In this document: one piece after another, positions 11,690 to 23,226 of the stretch | Layout: every line of letters begins with the position of its first letter | Numbering within the stretch: the first letter of the stretch is position 1 | NCBI GenBank assembly: GCA_029990175.1 | Contig: JARKIP010000042.1 | Span: forward strand, 3,038,001-3,102,000 | Reading direction: 5' to 3' | DNA: 64,000 nt | DNA from: Petunia secreta | Taxonomy: Eukaryota; Streptophyta; Magnoliopsida; Solanales; Solanaceae | The notes under the pieces: model-generated | What the model saw: the letters and a program-made list of their open reading frames with translations, nothing else | Databases searched by the model: none | What the model was told of the DNA's origin: nothing | Position numbers and translations under genes: made by a program

Positions 11690-12125
11690 ATAAAGCTGTT
11701 TAATTTAATATAATTTCAAAAATTAGTCAAATTGACTTTTTTTTCAATTGCATGAAATGTTAAATTAGTTTAACATTATGCAAATATGTCTATCAGTTTA
11801 ACAATCACATGAAATGTTAATTAGTTTAACATTAGGTATACTTATTGAAATATTATATCAATTTCCTAATTTGTTAATTAGGTTAACATTAATTTTTTAT
11901 GGTTAATTTGTTTAACATGCTAGAAATATTAATTGATTTAAAATTACATCTATTTGTTAATTAGTTTAACATGCCTAAGTTATTTGACATGTTAGAAATA
12001 TTAATTAGTTTAATATTACTCTATTTGTTAATTAGTTTAACGAATACATAAATGTTAATTAGTTTAACATTTGACTTATTTTATTTAATATGTTAAATAA
12101 AATTTTAAATAAATTTAAGTTAATT
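11690..12125. repeat. Degenerate array of TTAATTAGTTTAACAT
   Basis: The word AATTAGTTTAACAT and close variants recur about a dozen times at irregular 25-50 base spacing. The sequence is about 80% AT. No coding potential. It ends about 280 bases before the next copia remnant. Confidence 0.75.
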
Positions 12126-12404
12126 TTTTTACTTAGATCCATACGGGATTAATCATAAAAGAAAAATGTTGTTTTTAAAGATGATAAAGACATTAAGCTA
12201 GGTAGTTGACTAGGTTAATTTTCATGTATTTAATTTTTGGACGATGACTGGGAACATAGTGAACTTTCGACTCCATTATTAATATACGTATTTATTAACT
12301 TAATTAATTTATTGCTTATTGTCTGAATATTTATGTATGTTGAACATAGAACTTGCGTTTAGGAATTTCTTATTAAAGATCCTCACTATATTTTTTTAAA
12401 AGAA

Positions 12405-13230
12405 TGTCTACTGCTGCTTAAAATATTGTTGCTGAGCTCAACAAAGGGTTGAAACTCAATGGTGACAACTGTGAGACCTGGAGATTAAAAGTTAAATATG
12501 TGCTTGAAGAGCAAGAGGCTCTGGCGGCAATTAACATTGTCATGGATGAGCCTGAGGAGGACACCACGCCTCAGCATAGGCATGACCGTGCGGCTTATGA
12601 TGCTTGGAAAAAGGAAGACTCCTTACGTTATTGAGCACCTTAGATGATGATATCTTAAGGGAATTTAAGGATCACCAAAGAGCTATGGGTCTTTGGGTTG
12701 TTTTGAAGAATAGGTTTGGTACCTGTTCTGTTGCAAGGCTTCGATCCTTAGCAATCAAGTTTGATGCATACAAGAAGCGCCTGCAATATTAAGTGAGAAT
12801 ATATCTGAGGCATGTGACAAACATGATCGGGGAGTTAAAAGATGCTGGTCATGTGTTGACCAATGAGCAACAAATTCAAGCTGTCATACGGTCCTTACCC
12901 GATTCTTGGGATCATATGAAGATGCATTTGACCCACGACCAGCTAATCACGTCTATGGAAGATGTCCGGAGATCTCTTGAGTTGGAAGAGGATCGGCCTA
13001 AAGCTGCTAAGCCAATAACTGAGTTGCACATGGAAACATCCTCTAAGGCCAAGGGTGGCTCAAAGAGAAAGAATTGAGGTAAGAAAAGAGGATCAACTCA
13101 GTCTCAGCATATTAAAAGAGCAAGGGCACAACAAGAAGGAAATAACAAATGTCCCAAACGTGTCAATGTTGTAAAGGTGAAATTTTTTAACTGTGACAAA
13201 AAGGGTCACTATGCTAAGGATTGCTCTGAG
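12405..13230 (+). pseudogene. copia gag (UBN2 type) with defective zinc knuckle
   Basis: The start reads MSTAA then a stop. It continues ELNKGLKLNGDNCETWRLKV, followed by the WVVLKNRFGTCSVARLRSLA and IQAVIRSLPDSWDHMKMHLT blocks that mark copia gag. Near 13180-13220 a CCHC knuckle remains as FFNCDKKGHYAKDC. The first Cys has become Phe, so the knuckle cannot bind zinc normally. In-frame stops at about 12418, 12632, 12790 and 13076 break it into pieces. Confidence 0.85.
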
Positions 13231-14170
13231 CCTCATAGAAAGGTATTTCACAAAACTCAAACAAGTGAACTTTGTGTTTCTAGTTTAATATTTTTGACTG
13301 AATCTAATCCTTTGTTGATTGTATACTTGGGAGCAACGGACTACATAACGAGGGAACACAATTCTTTTGCGGAGTCTCAGCGTATTTCACATCGAACAAA
13401 GTGGATTTATGTGTGAAACAACAATAAAGTTGTTGTTGAAGGGATCAGTACACGCAAGTTAGTCTTGCATGGTGGTCGACACCTACTATTACATGATGTC
13501 CTCTATGCTCCAGGAATTTGTCGGAATATTATTTCTGTTATTGTTTTGCTTAGGCTTAGATTTAGCTTGTTTTTCCATGACAATCCTGTCAAATTGACTT
13601 TAGGTTCAAATTTATTTGGTTTTGGTCATGTGACCGGAGGTTTTATTATTATGGATTTAGATTATGATTCATTTAATAATAATGCTAGTTTTTTTATGTT
13701 TGCTTCCTCACATAAGTAAGATAGTGATGTAAACATATGGCATGCCAGACTAGATCATATTGGCCAACAAAGAATACAAAGGTTAGCAAAATAAGGTTTG
13801 CTTATTGGCATTGAATATGTGGAATTGTCCACTAGTGAAAATTATCTAGCAGTAAAATCTGCAAGAAAATCCTTTGGTAAAGCGGCTAGAGCTGAATATC
13901 CTTTGCAATAAGTCCATTCGGACATCTGTGGGCCTCTGAATGTTAGGCTAGGCATGGGGCGTACTCTATCATCACGTTCATAGATGACTACACTCGTTTC
14001 AGTTATGTCTATTTAATTTCCCACAAAGCAGAAGCAATAAGTTGTTTCAAACGTTATATGAGCTTAGTGGAAAATCAATTAGATAAGAAGATAAAAGTTC
14101 TTCGAACTGACCGAGGTCGAGAGTACTTGTCAACTCAATTTAACATTTTATGTAAATAAAAGAGAATTGA
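13231..14170 (+). pseudogene. copia protease, GAG-pre-integrase and integrase start, inactive
   Basis: LIVYLGATDYITREHNSF at about 13315 corresponds to the VDSGATDHI protease active site with the Asp and Ser replaced, so the protease is dead. Later text includes DVLYAPGICRNIISV, WHARLDHIGQQRIQRL (GAG-pre-integrase) and VHSDICGPLNV (first integrase Asp). RTDRGREYLSTQFN (second Asp) lies near 14110. The element stops matching integrase about 60 bases later. Confidence 0.82.
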
Positions 14171-17100
14171 TCATCAATTGACTATCTCAAATACTTCACA
14201 TTGGATCACGATCAAGAATTTTCAGGATAATCAACTTATATGGTTAGATTAATTTAATATAAATTCACTTGATATGTTTACATATGAATCTTTCTTGATT
14301 TGATATTCTTTATTCTGTCAATGGCTGAAGTAAGCACTAAGAAGCTTCAGATTGACGTGCTATGATATGATTTGAAAGAAAAAGTGCTAAGTATCATGGG
14401 GCTGAAGTACTATTGTATTCACCTAATTTTGATATTAGTTCACTTAATTTAGCTTAGAAATTTTTTCTAAATTTTTTTTCTATAATTTTTTGTCTAGATA
14501 TTTTAATTATTTAGTTAGGAATAAAAATACTCAATTTTTTTAAAAAATTAGGTTTAATTAGTTTGAGTTATATATGATTTGTTGTTAATTATTTTAAATT
14601 TATTTAGTTATATATCTATTTTTATTTAAATTATTTTTTCAGAAAAAAGAAAACGAAAGAAAAATAATTAAAAGGCAGGGGTGACGTGGCTTGATCTTAG
14701 CCATCCATATAGTATTGGACAGCTTAGAGCAAGCCGGTTCAAAAGTTGAACCGTACGTCAACCCGCCTTCCTCTACTTTAACCCGTTTCCATACAATTGT
14801 TGGATTAAGTTTTATCCAACGACTCCTATTCGTCCACCCCTATCACTTTAAAACCCCTTTTCCTCCTTTATTTTCATATATCCCCCTAATCCTCTTGGCT
14901 TGGGTAATTCCTGGAGAAATTTCTCCACCTACCAGATAAGTTACAGCCACCTATAACCACTACAAGTTTGTTTCCAAACTATTTCTGACCATCATCGTCT
15001 GCTAATACGAGACTAGATATTTCTATTTTTTTTTTTACTTTTGCCTCGTGTTTATGCGTCTACTTGCAATATTTGTTAATACTTTCAACGAAATTTCTCT
15101 CATTTGGTGTATTTTATATTGCAGGGATTACAATGATGATATAAGACATTCTTGCAGCATAATATATGGAAATCAAGGGTTTTGAAGTATGAATAGAAGC
15201 CTGAGATGCGTGCGAACGAAGGTCAGACAGAGAAGGAACAAAATTGCGTGAGAACTGGGGGAGCACGTCGTGCCACACGACGTGTCGCACACCATATGGC
15301 CTCACCACGTGCGATAGATCGTGTAAAATACTGCTGCTTGTTTTTGTGATCATAAATTCAGACATGTAGTCATGGCGTACTGCACGGCGTGCACGACCGA
15401 AAAATGGTCTAGATCAAGTTTTGAATGGATTTTACAAGGGAAGTTTCATCATTGATCAATTCCTACAAAATAAATACATCATCGGGACTTTTGGGTTATT
15501 TACCACCAAAGGAGGCAAGGAAGATATAAGATCAAGATTCAAGACTTTTTCTCATCCACCCATCATCTTTTGTGTAGATTTACATGCTTATAGTTATTTA
15601 ATTGGCTTAAGTATGACTATGAGTGCTAAATCACCCATTTCAGGGTTGATTGAACCACTCAAATACTTATGTGTTACGAATTATTGGCTTAGTAAATGAA
15701 ATTTATTTGCTATTGACTTACTTCCTATCAAGTGTTTATACTTTGTTTGCTATTGATTGGAAGGGCCACCAATTGATTGTCCCCTTTATTATTGTGCATC
15801 TAGGGATAGATTCATAAAGGAGGGTTAACCACTAAGCAATATTTCAACTTAAAATAAATGCATTACTTAGGTTGTAAAAAAGGTGATTTATGACCATTGA
15901 TCCATATCGTGAAATATACTTGTAGTCCTAAATATATTTATTTATTAATTAAAAAGTTGATTAGTAAATGTTGCAATTATTATATGGAAGTAAATAGTTG
16001 TGAATTTGGAGCAAGTGTTCAATAGGAAGAACCAATTTAAACTTGTAAATACATTGTTCTAACACATGAGTAGGGATTTGGTAGATCAATCTTAGGCATT
16101 ATATATCTTGAGTTAATCATATTCTCTACTACTTTGTCATTTACTTTATTGTTGATTTCTTATTACTTAGTTGTTACTACAAAATCACTCTTAAGATAAA
16201 TTTCTTAGATGCTAATTGATGGGTAAATTAGTTAGAATAACGACTAGATTTCGAGTGTTCTCTATGGAATTCGACCTCGGAACTTTAGTAACGAGCTATA
16301 TCTGCCGTGACCACTTAGTCCTCTTTATAGGGCATAGTTGGGCATTATCATTTGCCGGTGGGCAACACCAAACCATACCTTCTCATAACCCTCACGACCC
16401 CCTCTTTCCATTTCCACCTCTACTTTTCCCAAAATCCCAACTACTCACCATAGGTCCAGCCGACAGTGTGTCGAAAACCCTAAACTCCGGCCTTTTTTTA
16501 GTTTTGTGATGCTACTTTTGCCTCCAACCTCCTCACACATTCCTCATTTCATTTTCGACCTTCGTTTTCCATGAGTGTCTTTCACTCATTTTTTATTTCC
16601 ACGAACAAGGCTAGGTTTGCAAGGCAAGTCTCCGACCTCTCTCTTCTTCCCCTCTCGGTACCATAAGCATCAAGGCTTTCTTGTGTTATTGGAGATGAAA
16701 AAGATGGTGTCTTGGATGCCATTGATAAAAGCTAGGGTGGAACATCAATGGGGCAGTGGCGATCACGCTACAGGGAAAATTGTAGGATAATTATGGTGAT
16801 GCAGCAGCGGAGTAGAGTAGAGGAGGTATTTTTGGTTTAGCTTTTAGGGTTGTCCGTGTATGGGTTAGACGAGAACCCTAATTCCCTCTGTTCTTTATAT
16901 GATTTCCCTTTTACTTTTTGTTTAGGTGATTACTAGTAGTGCTTAATGATATTTAGTGTATATGTCTATCTAGTTCAAACATATTTGAAGCAATCCAAGA
17001 TTTAACTTGTTTTTATTGGTTTAGTGTTTTAAATTATGATGCCTATTAGTGAATGATATTGTTTACAGTAAATTCTAAATATAAATGCATCTGTGTGTTT

Positions 17101-17516
17101 GTGGGGTATGATGAGTTCTTTGTCCATTTTTATCACTTTATTAGTTGTTGCATTGAGTCGGTCTATAGTCATGCCTGTTTTAGTTATGATCAGCATGTTA
17201 TCGGCATAGGTTTAATGTGGTACTATGAAGCCTAGTTTAGTTCATGTAGATGAAGATTGTGTATGTCCATTACTTGAAGTTCAAACTAGTGGAAAACTTG
17301 TTTGTAAAGGGTGGGAAAACATGAAGATGAATAAGATGAATAATTTTTTGTGTGTGTATGTGTGTGCGTGATCTTGCAATTGGCCAATTTTAACACGAAA
17401 TTGATGTGAGTTCATTTTGTTCCAGGAATGAATATGAAATTGGCTTGTGTAGTTCATTTGATTTAAATTAGAAGTCATGACTGATGTATTAAATAGCCTT
17501 GTTTCTTATTGATGAA
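14171..17516. other. No gene identified; possible LTR debris
   Basis: No protein family is visible on either strand. Three parts stand out. 14660-14960 is a pyrimidine-rich segment resembling a promoter or LTR U3/R region. 15230-15410 contains repeated CACGTCGTG/CACGACGTG-like words. 16240-16350 contains ATTCGACCTCGGAACTTT followed by phrases common at the ends of long gypsy LTRs. All are weak calls. Confidence 0.35.
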
Positions 17517-18365
17517 TAGAGCCGTCAATTTGAGTTTTGGTTCGTGGGCTCGCCCGACCTAGTCCTACTTTTTATGTGGTTGGGCTAATATTTTTCGAGG
17601 CCAATCAATACCGAGGATTTTTAGCCCAACCCAAGCAGGCCGCTAGCCTGGGAGACTTAGCTAAGAGGTTAGGCAGGGCCGGCCCGCAGGCCAAATAAAA
17701 AGATTCAAAATTTTATGCCCACTGACCAGCACATCAAATCTTACCAAGTTCGAAAGCTTATTTTATATTCTTCCTAATTGACTTCCTAACTTAACTAACA
17801 CAAATTATATAAAATTATAATTCTAGTAAAAAATTAAAAACTCAAAAGCTAGAAGTGCTAAAAGCATGTTGCAACAATTCCAAATAGCTAATTATTAATT
17901 ATTATTGCTAATGAATTTCAAATGTAAATGACAATGAGGATATTACTACAACTTTGTCACGCGAGAATTTAAATGTACTTAATAAAGATGGTGTGGTGGT
18001 CTTGGATGTGCTATGAGGGTCGACATGCCATGGATGTCCTTATTGAGGAGCTCGTTAATTCTTTTGACTCAGAAATTTTTAAGAATAAGATATTAATATG
18101 TTATGCTCTTTTTATGGTGTTTTAGACTTACTATATAATCATTTAATTATGTATTATTGGTATGTGGTCCATGTGGACTTGAAATTTGATTACTTACTAT
18201 TAATTATGACTAATATCTTGTAAATATTTATGTTCTTTAAATTTTCAGTAATTATAAAAAATATATATTTTAAAAAAAAAGCAGGCTGGTTCAGCCCAGC
18301 CTGTGGCCCGCTTAGAGCTGGGCTAGGTTGACCATTTAGTGGATAAATAAAAGGCGGGCCAAATG
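17517..18365. mobile_element. Possible hAT-like non-autonomous DNA transposon
   Basis: The left end reads GAGCCGTCAATTTGAG with GGGCTCGCCCGACC. The right end reads AGCTGGGCTAGGTTGACC with GGCGGGCC. So GC-rich, roughly complementary ends (GTCAA..GCCC against GGGC..TTGAC) flank an AT-rich centre. Plant hAT-type elements often have such ends. No transposase frame and no convincing 8-bp target duplication were seen, and the exact borders are unknown. Confidence 0.3.
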
Positions 18366-20037
18366 TTCGCTATTGTTCGTTTCATTGCTGTCAAGATTGT
18401 ACTATGACTTGTGTCTCAGACAAATGTGGGCGTACTTTTTGTTGTTTTAAATTTGATTGCCTTTTAATGGGATAATTACACTAAAAGACAAGCAAAACAC
18501 GAAAATTATCAAAAATGGTCCATATTTTCGAATCTTATTCGACCTGTCACCCTTTTTCCGAGATAGTAGTGTGCCGCAAGTTTATAAAAGTTTATACAAT
18601 TTTATACAAATTTATACATGTGTATAAAATTGTATAAATTTGTATAAGTATGTATATGCAAGTGAATAAATCTATATATTAAGGATGTTTATACGAATTT
18701 TTACTTTTTTTATATATATTTTTGTATTTCTCTCATTGCTACGCATTTATCTATGTTTATTCATGTATAATTTATTTTTTGGAGGGAGATTTGTGTGTAT
18801 AAACTTGTCCAAAGCAATGATTTAGACGCAATAAACAACATAAATTCAGTAAAATATAAAAAAGTAATGACACCACTGGCGGGGGAGGGTGTCTTCCGGC
18901 GGCTTAGTGGCCGGGGAGGAGGAGATTTGGTAGCTAAGGTATTATTTATGAAGGAGTGTAATTTTAGGGACGAGTGCTATTTAAGAAAAAAACATAAATA
19001 TGGCATCCTGTTTGTAATATTGGGTAGAGGGCAGCCTATTTTTGAAAATTTTTCTTTTAAAATTCGGCAAATATTATTGTATGATGTTCACAACTGTAAA
19101 CATTAAGTCGGGTATCAGGTTTTTAGAAAAAAAATTTACTAAGTGTCTTCCAAATTGACTGGTTGTGAGTATTTATCCTCACTTATTATGATTTTAAGAG
19201 AATAGCCTCCAGCTCATTTTTTATATATGAAAAGACTGTTTTGCCCTTGGCGAACATAACGCTACATTCCTATCTTTGCCCAGCCACCCTCTTCTCTCAT
19301 TGCTTCAGAATTAGGGTTCATCCAAATTGATTTGATATGTTTCTCTCTCTTTTCCTTCCATTTTTTTTTCTTCATTTATCTTTACTAATAATCTAATTTA
19401 TACTTTCCTCAATTGCTAATTTGTGTTGTTTATCAGTATTTTTTGTTAATATCTTAATGTATTAGGTTAGTGGAATTGGATTCATTGTCGCATATTCTAT
19501 GAAATCATGTAAATTAAGTAGTTCATGTGTTAGCAAAGTGCTAGTTGTTGCATCTTTTTTTCTTTTATTGCAAAAATCGTTGTCTATCGGTCACTAGTTC
19601 ATACACATTACCATGACGACTAATATCTGTTTTAAGCAAACTATAACATGTAAGGCATTAGTTAGTTTACTATTGAGTACTAGCTACTATGTTTTTATTT
19701 TTCTTTCTTTTGTCATGTTGACATTACATTAGCTGATGGTACAAGAAAACTTTGCGCCAATTAAGGCTGATTTTAGTATACCGTCATATATGTTCTATTC
19801 ATTTTACTGTTAGTTCTGGAGTTTTAGAGTTCCACAGGTATCGAGTCTTATGGAACATTGTATGTGGCGTTGATATATATATATTGGGTCAAATGCCCCA
19901 AGCAGAGCACCAAGTAGGCATTGTTCACTGATATTTCTCTACTTAGTTGATAATTTTCTCCTTTTTTTATGTTTACCGTTTTGCTTTGTTTATCTTATTC
20001 AGCATTTCGTTAAATTTTGTACAGGTTTGAATGTGGT
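18366..20037. other. No gene identified
   Basis: The DNA is AT-rich. About 18575-18660 is an imperfect palindrome made of TTTATACAA/TTGTATAAA words. 19300-20030 reads like intron or promoter sequence and ends in a good splice acceptor (TTTTGTACAG at about 20023) just before the Ulp1-like fragment. The 103-codon frame at 18795 has no recognisable content. Confidence 0.4.
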
Positions 20038-20185
20038 GCTTTTTTGCATAAGTTTGCTGACTTGATAGTGAGTGGCAAGGATGTTTCAAAGATGAGGTTT
20101 CTCCAGATAAATTATCGATTTGATTGGGCTATCAATCTGTTGTGTCATGTCAAGTCCAAGTCAAATGATGGCTACGATACTTGAT
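20025..20185 (+). pseudogene. Possible C-terminal exon of a Ulp1-like (C48) cysteine protease
   Basis: After an acceptor-like TACAG the frame reads FECGAFLHKFADLIVSGKDV followed by SKMRFLQINYRFDWAINLL, ending at a stop near 20183. The pattern of a Cys three residues in, then K-x-x-D-x-I-x-x-GKDVS, resembles the last block of Ulp1/C48 peptidases (DCGVF..K..D.I..GKDVS). That block contains the catalytic Cys and is often carried by plant transposons and retroelements. The His and Asp of the triad are not found upstream, so this is at most a fragment. It could also be an unrelated gene remnant. Confidence 0.3.
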
Positions 20186-20349
20186 AAGTTGGGATTTTAC
20201 CAACGTTAAGACTTTCTTTCACTTTTGCTTTTGAATCCAAAAGTATTATTTTGTGCGTATAATGTTTATATTGTACTTGATTTTAGGTTACAAGGGTTAA
20301 TTAAAGAAGATTGGAACCAAATGAGCAAAAGGATAAGCCAAAGTGTTGA

Positions 20350-20727
20350 TTTTAGTTGCAGCAGGGCAGGGTGCCCTCCCCCAACTCAGGTGGTTGCCCA
20401 ATTAAAAAAACAGTGAGCAGAGATCTTCTGAGCTCAAGATGGTGGCACACCTTAACTTCTGGACGGCCCGCCTCTGAAGAACATGCGACCATATCATGCA
20501 AAGCATGGTCGCCTGTTCCTAACTCCCCATTATTAGGCGACCACCTCATCCAGTGGATGGGCCACCCAAATTTGGAGAATGAAGAACAGACAGCCACCCA
20601 TATGAAGATGTGGCCCACCATAACATGTAAAGAAAAAATTGAAGTCAGCCAACATCATAAATGGCGACAGCACCATGTGTTCGCCAAACCCGAAAAGGGT
20701 AGTCTTGCCATTGTGAAATGTACCTAG
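20350..20727. other. GC-richer island open in both strands, unidentified
   Basis: About 370 bases of markedly higher GC than the surroundings, open on the plus strand (20356-20727) and for most of its length on the minus strand. It starts with a small palindrome (GGGCAGGGTGCCCTCC) and contains GGCGACCACCTC- and GGTCGCCTG-like words. I recognise no protein in either frame. It may be a TE fragment. Confidence 0.35.
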
Positions 20728-21636
20728 TATAAATAGAAAGTGTTTTAATTTTATTATTATTCTATTGGATACATTAGAAATATCTACTTTGGGTAAACCT
20801 TTAGAAGCGAGTAAACAGGCTTTCTTTAGCTGTAAGCAAATTTAACTTGTTTTTCCATAAATAATACAATATTCTTACTTCATTCCATTACATGTATTTG
20901 ATTCAAACCCTTAATATGAGCAGCTAAACTCATAACTAGGGGTGTAAACATGCTAAAGTAGTTGAAATTCAATGGCTAATCCTTAGTTTCAGTTATTTTA
21001 TTCCGGGTTTGATTATATAGCTTCTATCGCATTAATTTCTTAATTTTGGCTCGCGCCACTAGGGTTACATGCCTATTTAACTAATTAAAGACTGTGGAGA
21101 GATTAATTGGCATAGGATAATAGATTTAGCAAGAATTTGATTCATGTTTTCTAAACTAGTAACTGACTCAGCTAAAAGTGGTCACTAGGGATAGGTCCTC
21201 TTTCCTTGGATCAATGAGTTAGTACTTTATTTGCCAAGCTATGGCTCTGGCAAGCTTAGTGAGGTAGACTTTTCTTAGGCCTGGTAGATTGTAGAGGTTA
21301 CTTTGGATTGACACGATAATATTTACACCAATTATAGGTAAGTGAAATGACTTTACCCATTAGATAAAAATTACTCTAGCCACTTACGCCCCTAAGTTTC
21401 TTTTCATTGATTTAAATCCCCTGCAATTAGTGTAATTGTTAGTTCTTGCTAAATAGTTAAAATTAGTTCAAAAACACTCTATATTCCTATGACTATGAAG
21501 TATACAAGCTTGAACCACTATTTGCGATACTCTTACTCGAAGCTCTGCTGGTTTCTTGTGGATCTCGACTCGGTATACTATAAATTTGCATACGACCGGT
21601 TATACTTCTAGGTGTACCCTTTTCCATAATCAATAT
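20728..21636. other. No gene; LTR-like flank
   Basis: Non-coding. The text at 20930-21600, ending in GACTCGGTATACTATAAATT and ACGACCGG, resembles the tail of long gypsy non-coding regions. I could not pair it with another copy in the window. Confidence 0.35.
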
Positions 21637-22615
21637 TGACACCCAATTTTGTCCCTCATGTTTCGATAGCCGTTTTCAAAAAAAATTGTACTGACAAGCC
21701 ATGCCTTATTTTCATTTCAAAGCCCATTCAAAATTTTGTTTTATACCAGCATGCCAATTAAGCCATTTTTGAAAACACCATCACAAATTACGGCAACTTT
21801 ACCAAATATTCATGACAAATTGTAGTTTTTGCAATTACCTCTATTTTCTGACAAAATTAATTAAATTATTTTAAACCTCAAAATTATATTTTTATGTATT
21901 TCTTGTCATCCCAACATTTTTAAAAATAATTTTACAATTTTCTACAATTTTATATGAATTTTATACACATTTATGCCCATTTTATACTATTTTATACACA
22001 ATATATATACATTTGCACGCTTATACACATCACCTGCCACACACATACATATCACATGCCACACACATACACATCAGCACCATGTCATACCTACGTTGCT
22101 TCACCCTAGCCATCCGATTACTTGATCCAATGGCTGAAAAGAAACTTTCCATTTTTAATTATATGGTCAGGACCCCAAACCTAAGACCCTATCTCATTTC
22201 CCACTCAGCCCCGCCACCCTTCTCCTTCACTCTCTGTCATGCGAAACACTAACCAACGTTGTTATGCCGTTTTTCGACCACCTCCACTGGTGAAACTCGA
22301 AATAAATTGCAACCCCATGCTCCCCGATTGATGGGAAGGGGGGAAACACCTCACACGGTCATGATTGAGACGGGTCAAAATTGACCCGATTCCGGTTTAA
22401 ACAAGTAACCCTTTCCCCCTTTCGTTTTTCTCTAACCTATGTGACATACGAGCCTAAATTTGCCTAGTTTTTCTATTTTTTAGCATGATTGTATGCCGCT
22501 TGATTAGTTAAAACTTATGTGATTGTTAATTTCAGTTTAGTTTAATGATTAATTGAATGTTGCTTCGAGTTTTGCATGCCCTAGTGCCCTAGGCTGTTCC
22601 TATTAGTTCCTTAAC

Positions 22616-22618
22616 AAA
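22616..22618. repeat. 3-bp target site duplication of CACTA-1 (left)
   Basis: AAA immediately precedes CACTACTAAAAAT, and AAA immediately follows the right end at 30203-30205. CACTA transposases make 3-bp duplications, so this fits, although AAA in AT-rich DNA is a weak match by itself. Confidence 0.75.
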
Positions 22619-23000
22619 CACTACTAAAAATCAGGGCTTTTTCGACCGCCGATACGGTGGGACAACGGTCGGCTAGGCGACCGTTGTCCGACCTAACAAG
22701 GCGGTCGGCTAATTGGTGGTCACTCACAGCTTTTCGACCGCCGCGGTCGGACGTCGGACCGAAATACGGTCGGACGACGGTCGCCTAGTTTATAGGTGGA
22801 AAAAATAATGTTGAACTGGGCGACCGACGCGGTGGGAGATTTCAAAAAAACTGGGAAACTGGGCGACCGCAGCGGTGGGCTAGGCGACCGCGTCGGTCGG
22901 CCAGGCGACCGCTGCGGTGGGAGATTGTTTATTTCTGGGCTGGGTAATTGCCAATTTTCGGACTGATTTCGGACCGCTGCGGTCGGTAGGCAGTGTAGTA
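22619..23000. repeat. CACTA-1 terminal and subterminal repeats (3' end of element)
   Basis: After the 13-bp inverted terminal repeat there are at least eight variants of the palindromic motif GACCGCNGCGGTCGG or GCGACCGCNGCGGTGGG, in both orientations. In En/Spm the subterminal repeats bind TNPA, so these are the likely binding sites of the TNPA-like protein encoded inside. Minus-strand frames at 22720-23107 are by-products of this repeat. Confidence 0.85.
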
Positions 23001-23226
23001 CCTGCAATAAAAAACCTGCAATTAGAGCTACACCACCTGTAAAAAGCAGAAAAAACAGCACCCAGAAGAAGATTAGGCTTCTCAAGCCTTAATAATAGTG
23101 TAAACAAGGCTTATTGCCTTTAAATAGAAAGTTTAATATTTTACATAACATATCCAATCCGAATAGTGATCCAAACAAGTTAAAACATGTCTAAAACAAG
23201 TCTAATACATCAACAATCCATTATCA

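Larger units (their letters stand above)
12400..14170 (+). mobile_element. Second decayed Ty1/copia element, gag to integrase
   Basis: A gag of the UBN2 type, zinc knuckle, protease, GAG-pre-integrase and the start of integrase follow in order, but no reverse transcriptase or RNase H. It is 3'-truncated in integrase. No LTR was recognised on either side. Several stops and lost catalytic residues show an old insertion. It belongs to a different copia group from the 6115-9328 element, judged from the gag-pre-integrase and protease text. Confidence 0.88.

Noticed and set aside
13465..13719. Separate host gene of 84 codons
   Set aside because: It is the LYAPGICRNIISV part of the copia polyprotein between protease and GAG-pre-integrase.
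16216..16790. Plus-strand ORFs at 16216 and 16575 as host exons
   Set aside because: Their text resembles LTR ends and leader-like pyrimidine-rich DNA; no domain and no consistent splicing seen.
18795..19106. 103-codon plus-strand ORF as a small gene
   Set aside because: No recognisable motif, no splice or promoter support, AT-rich repeat surroundings.
22720..23107. Minus-strand ORFs of 121 and 75 codons at the CACTA-1 end
   Set aside because: They run through the subterminal palindromes and are absent from the CACTA gene plan.
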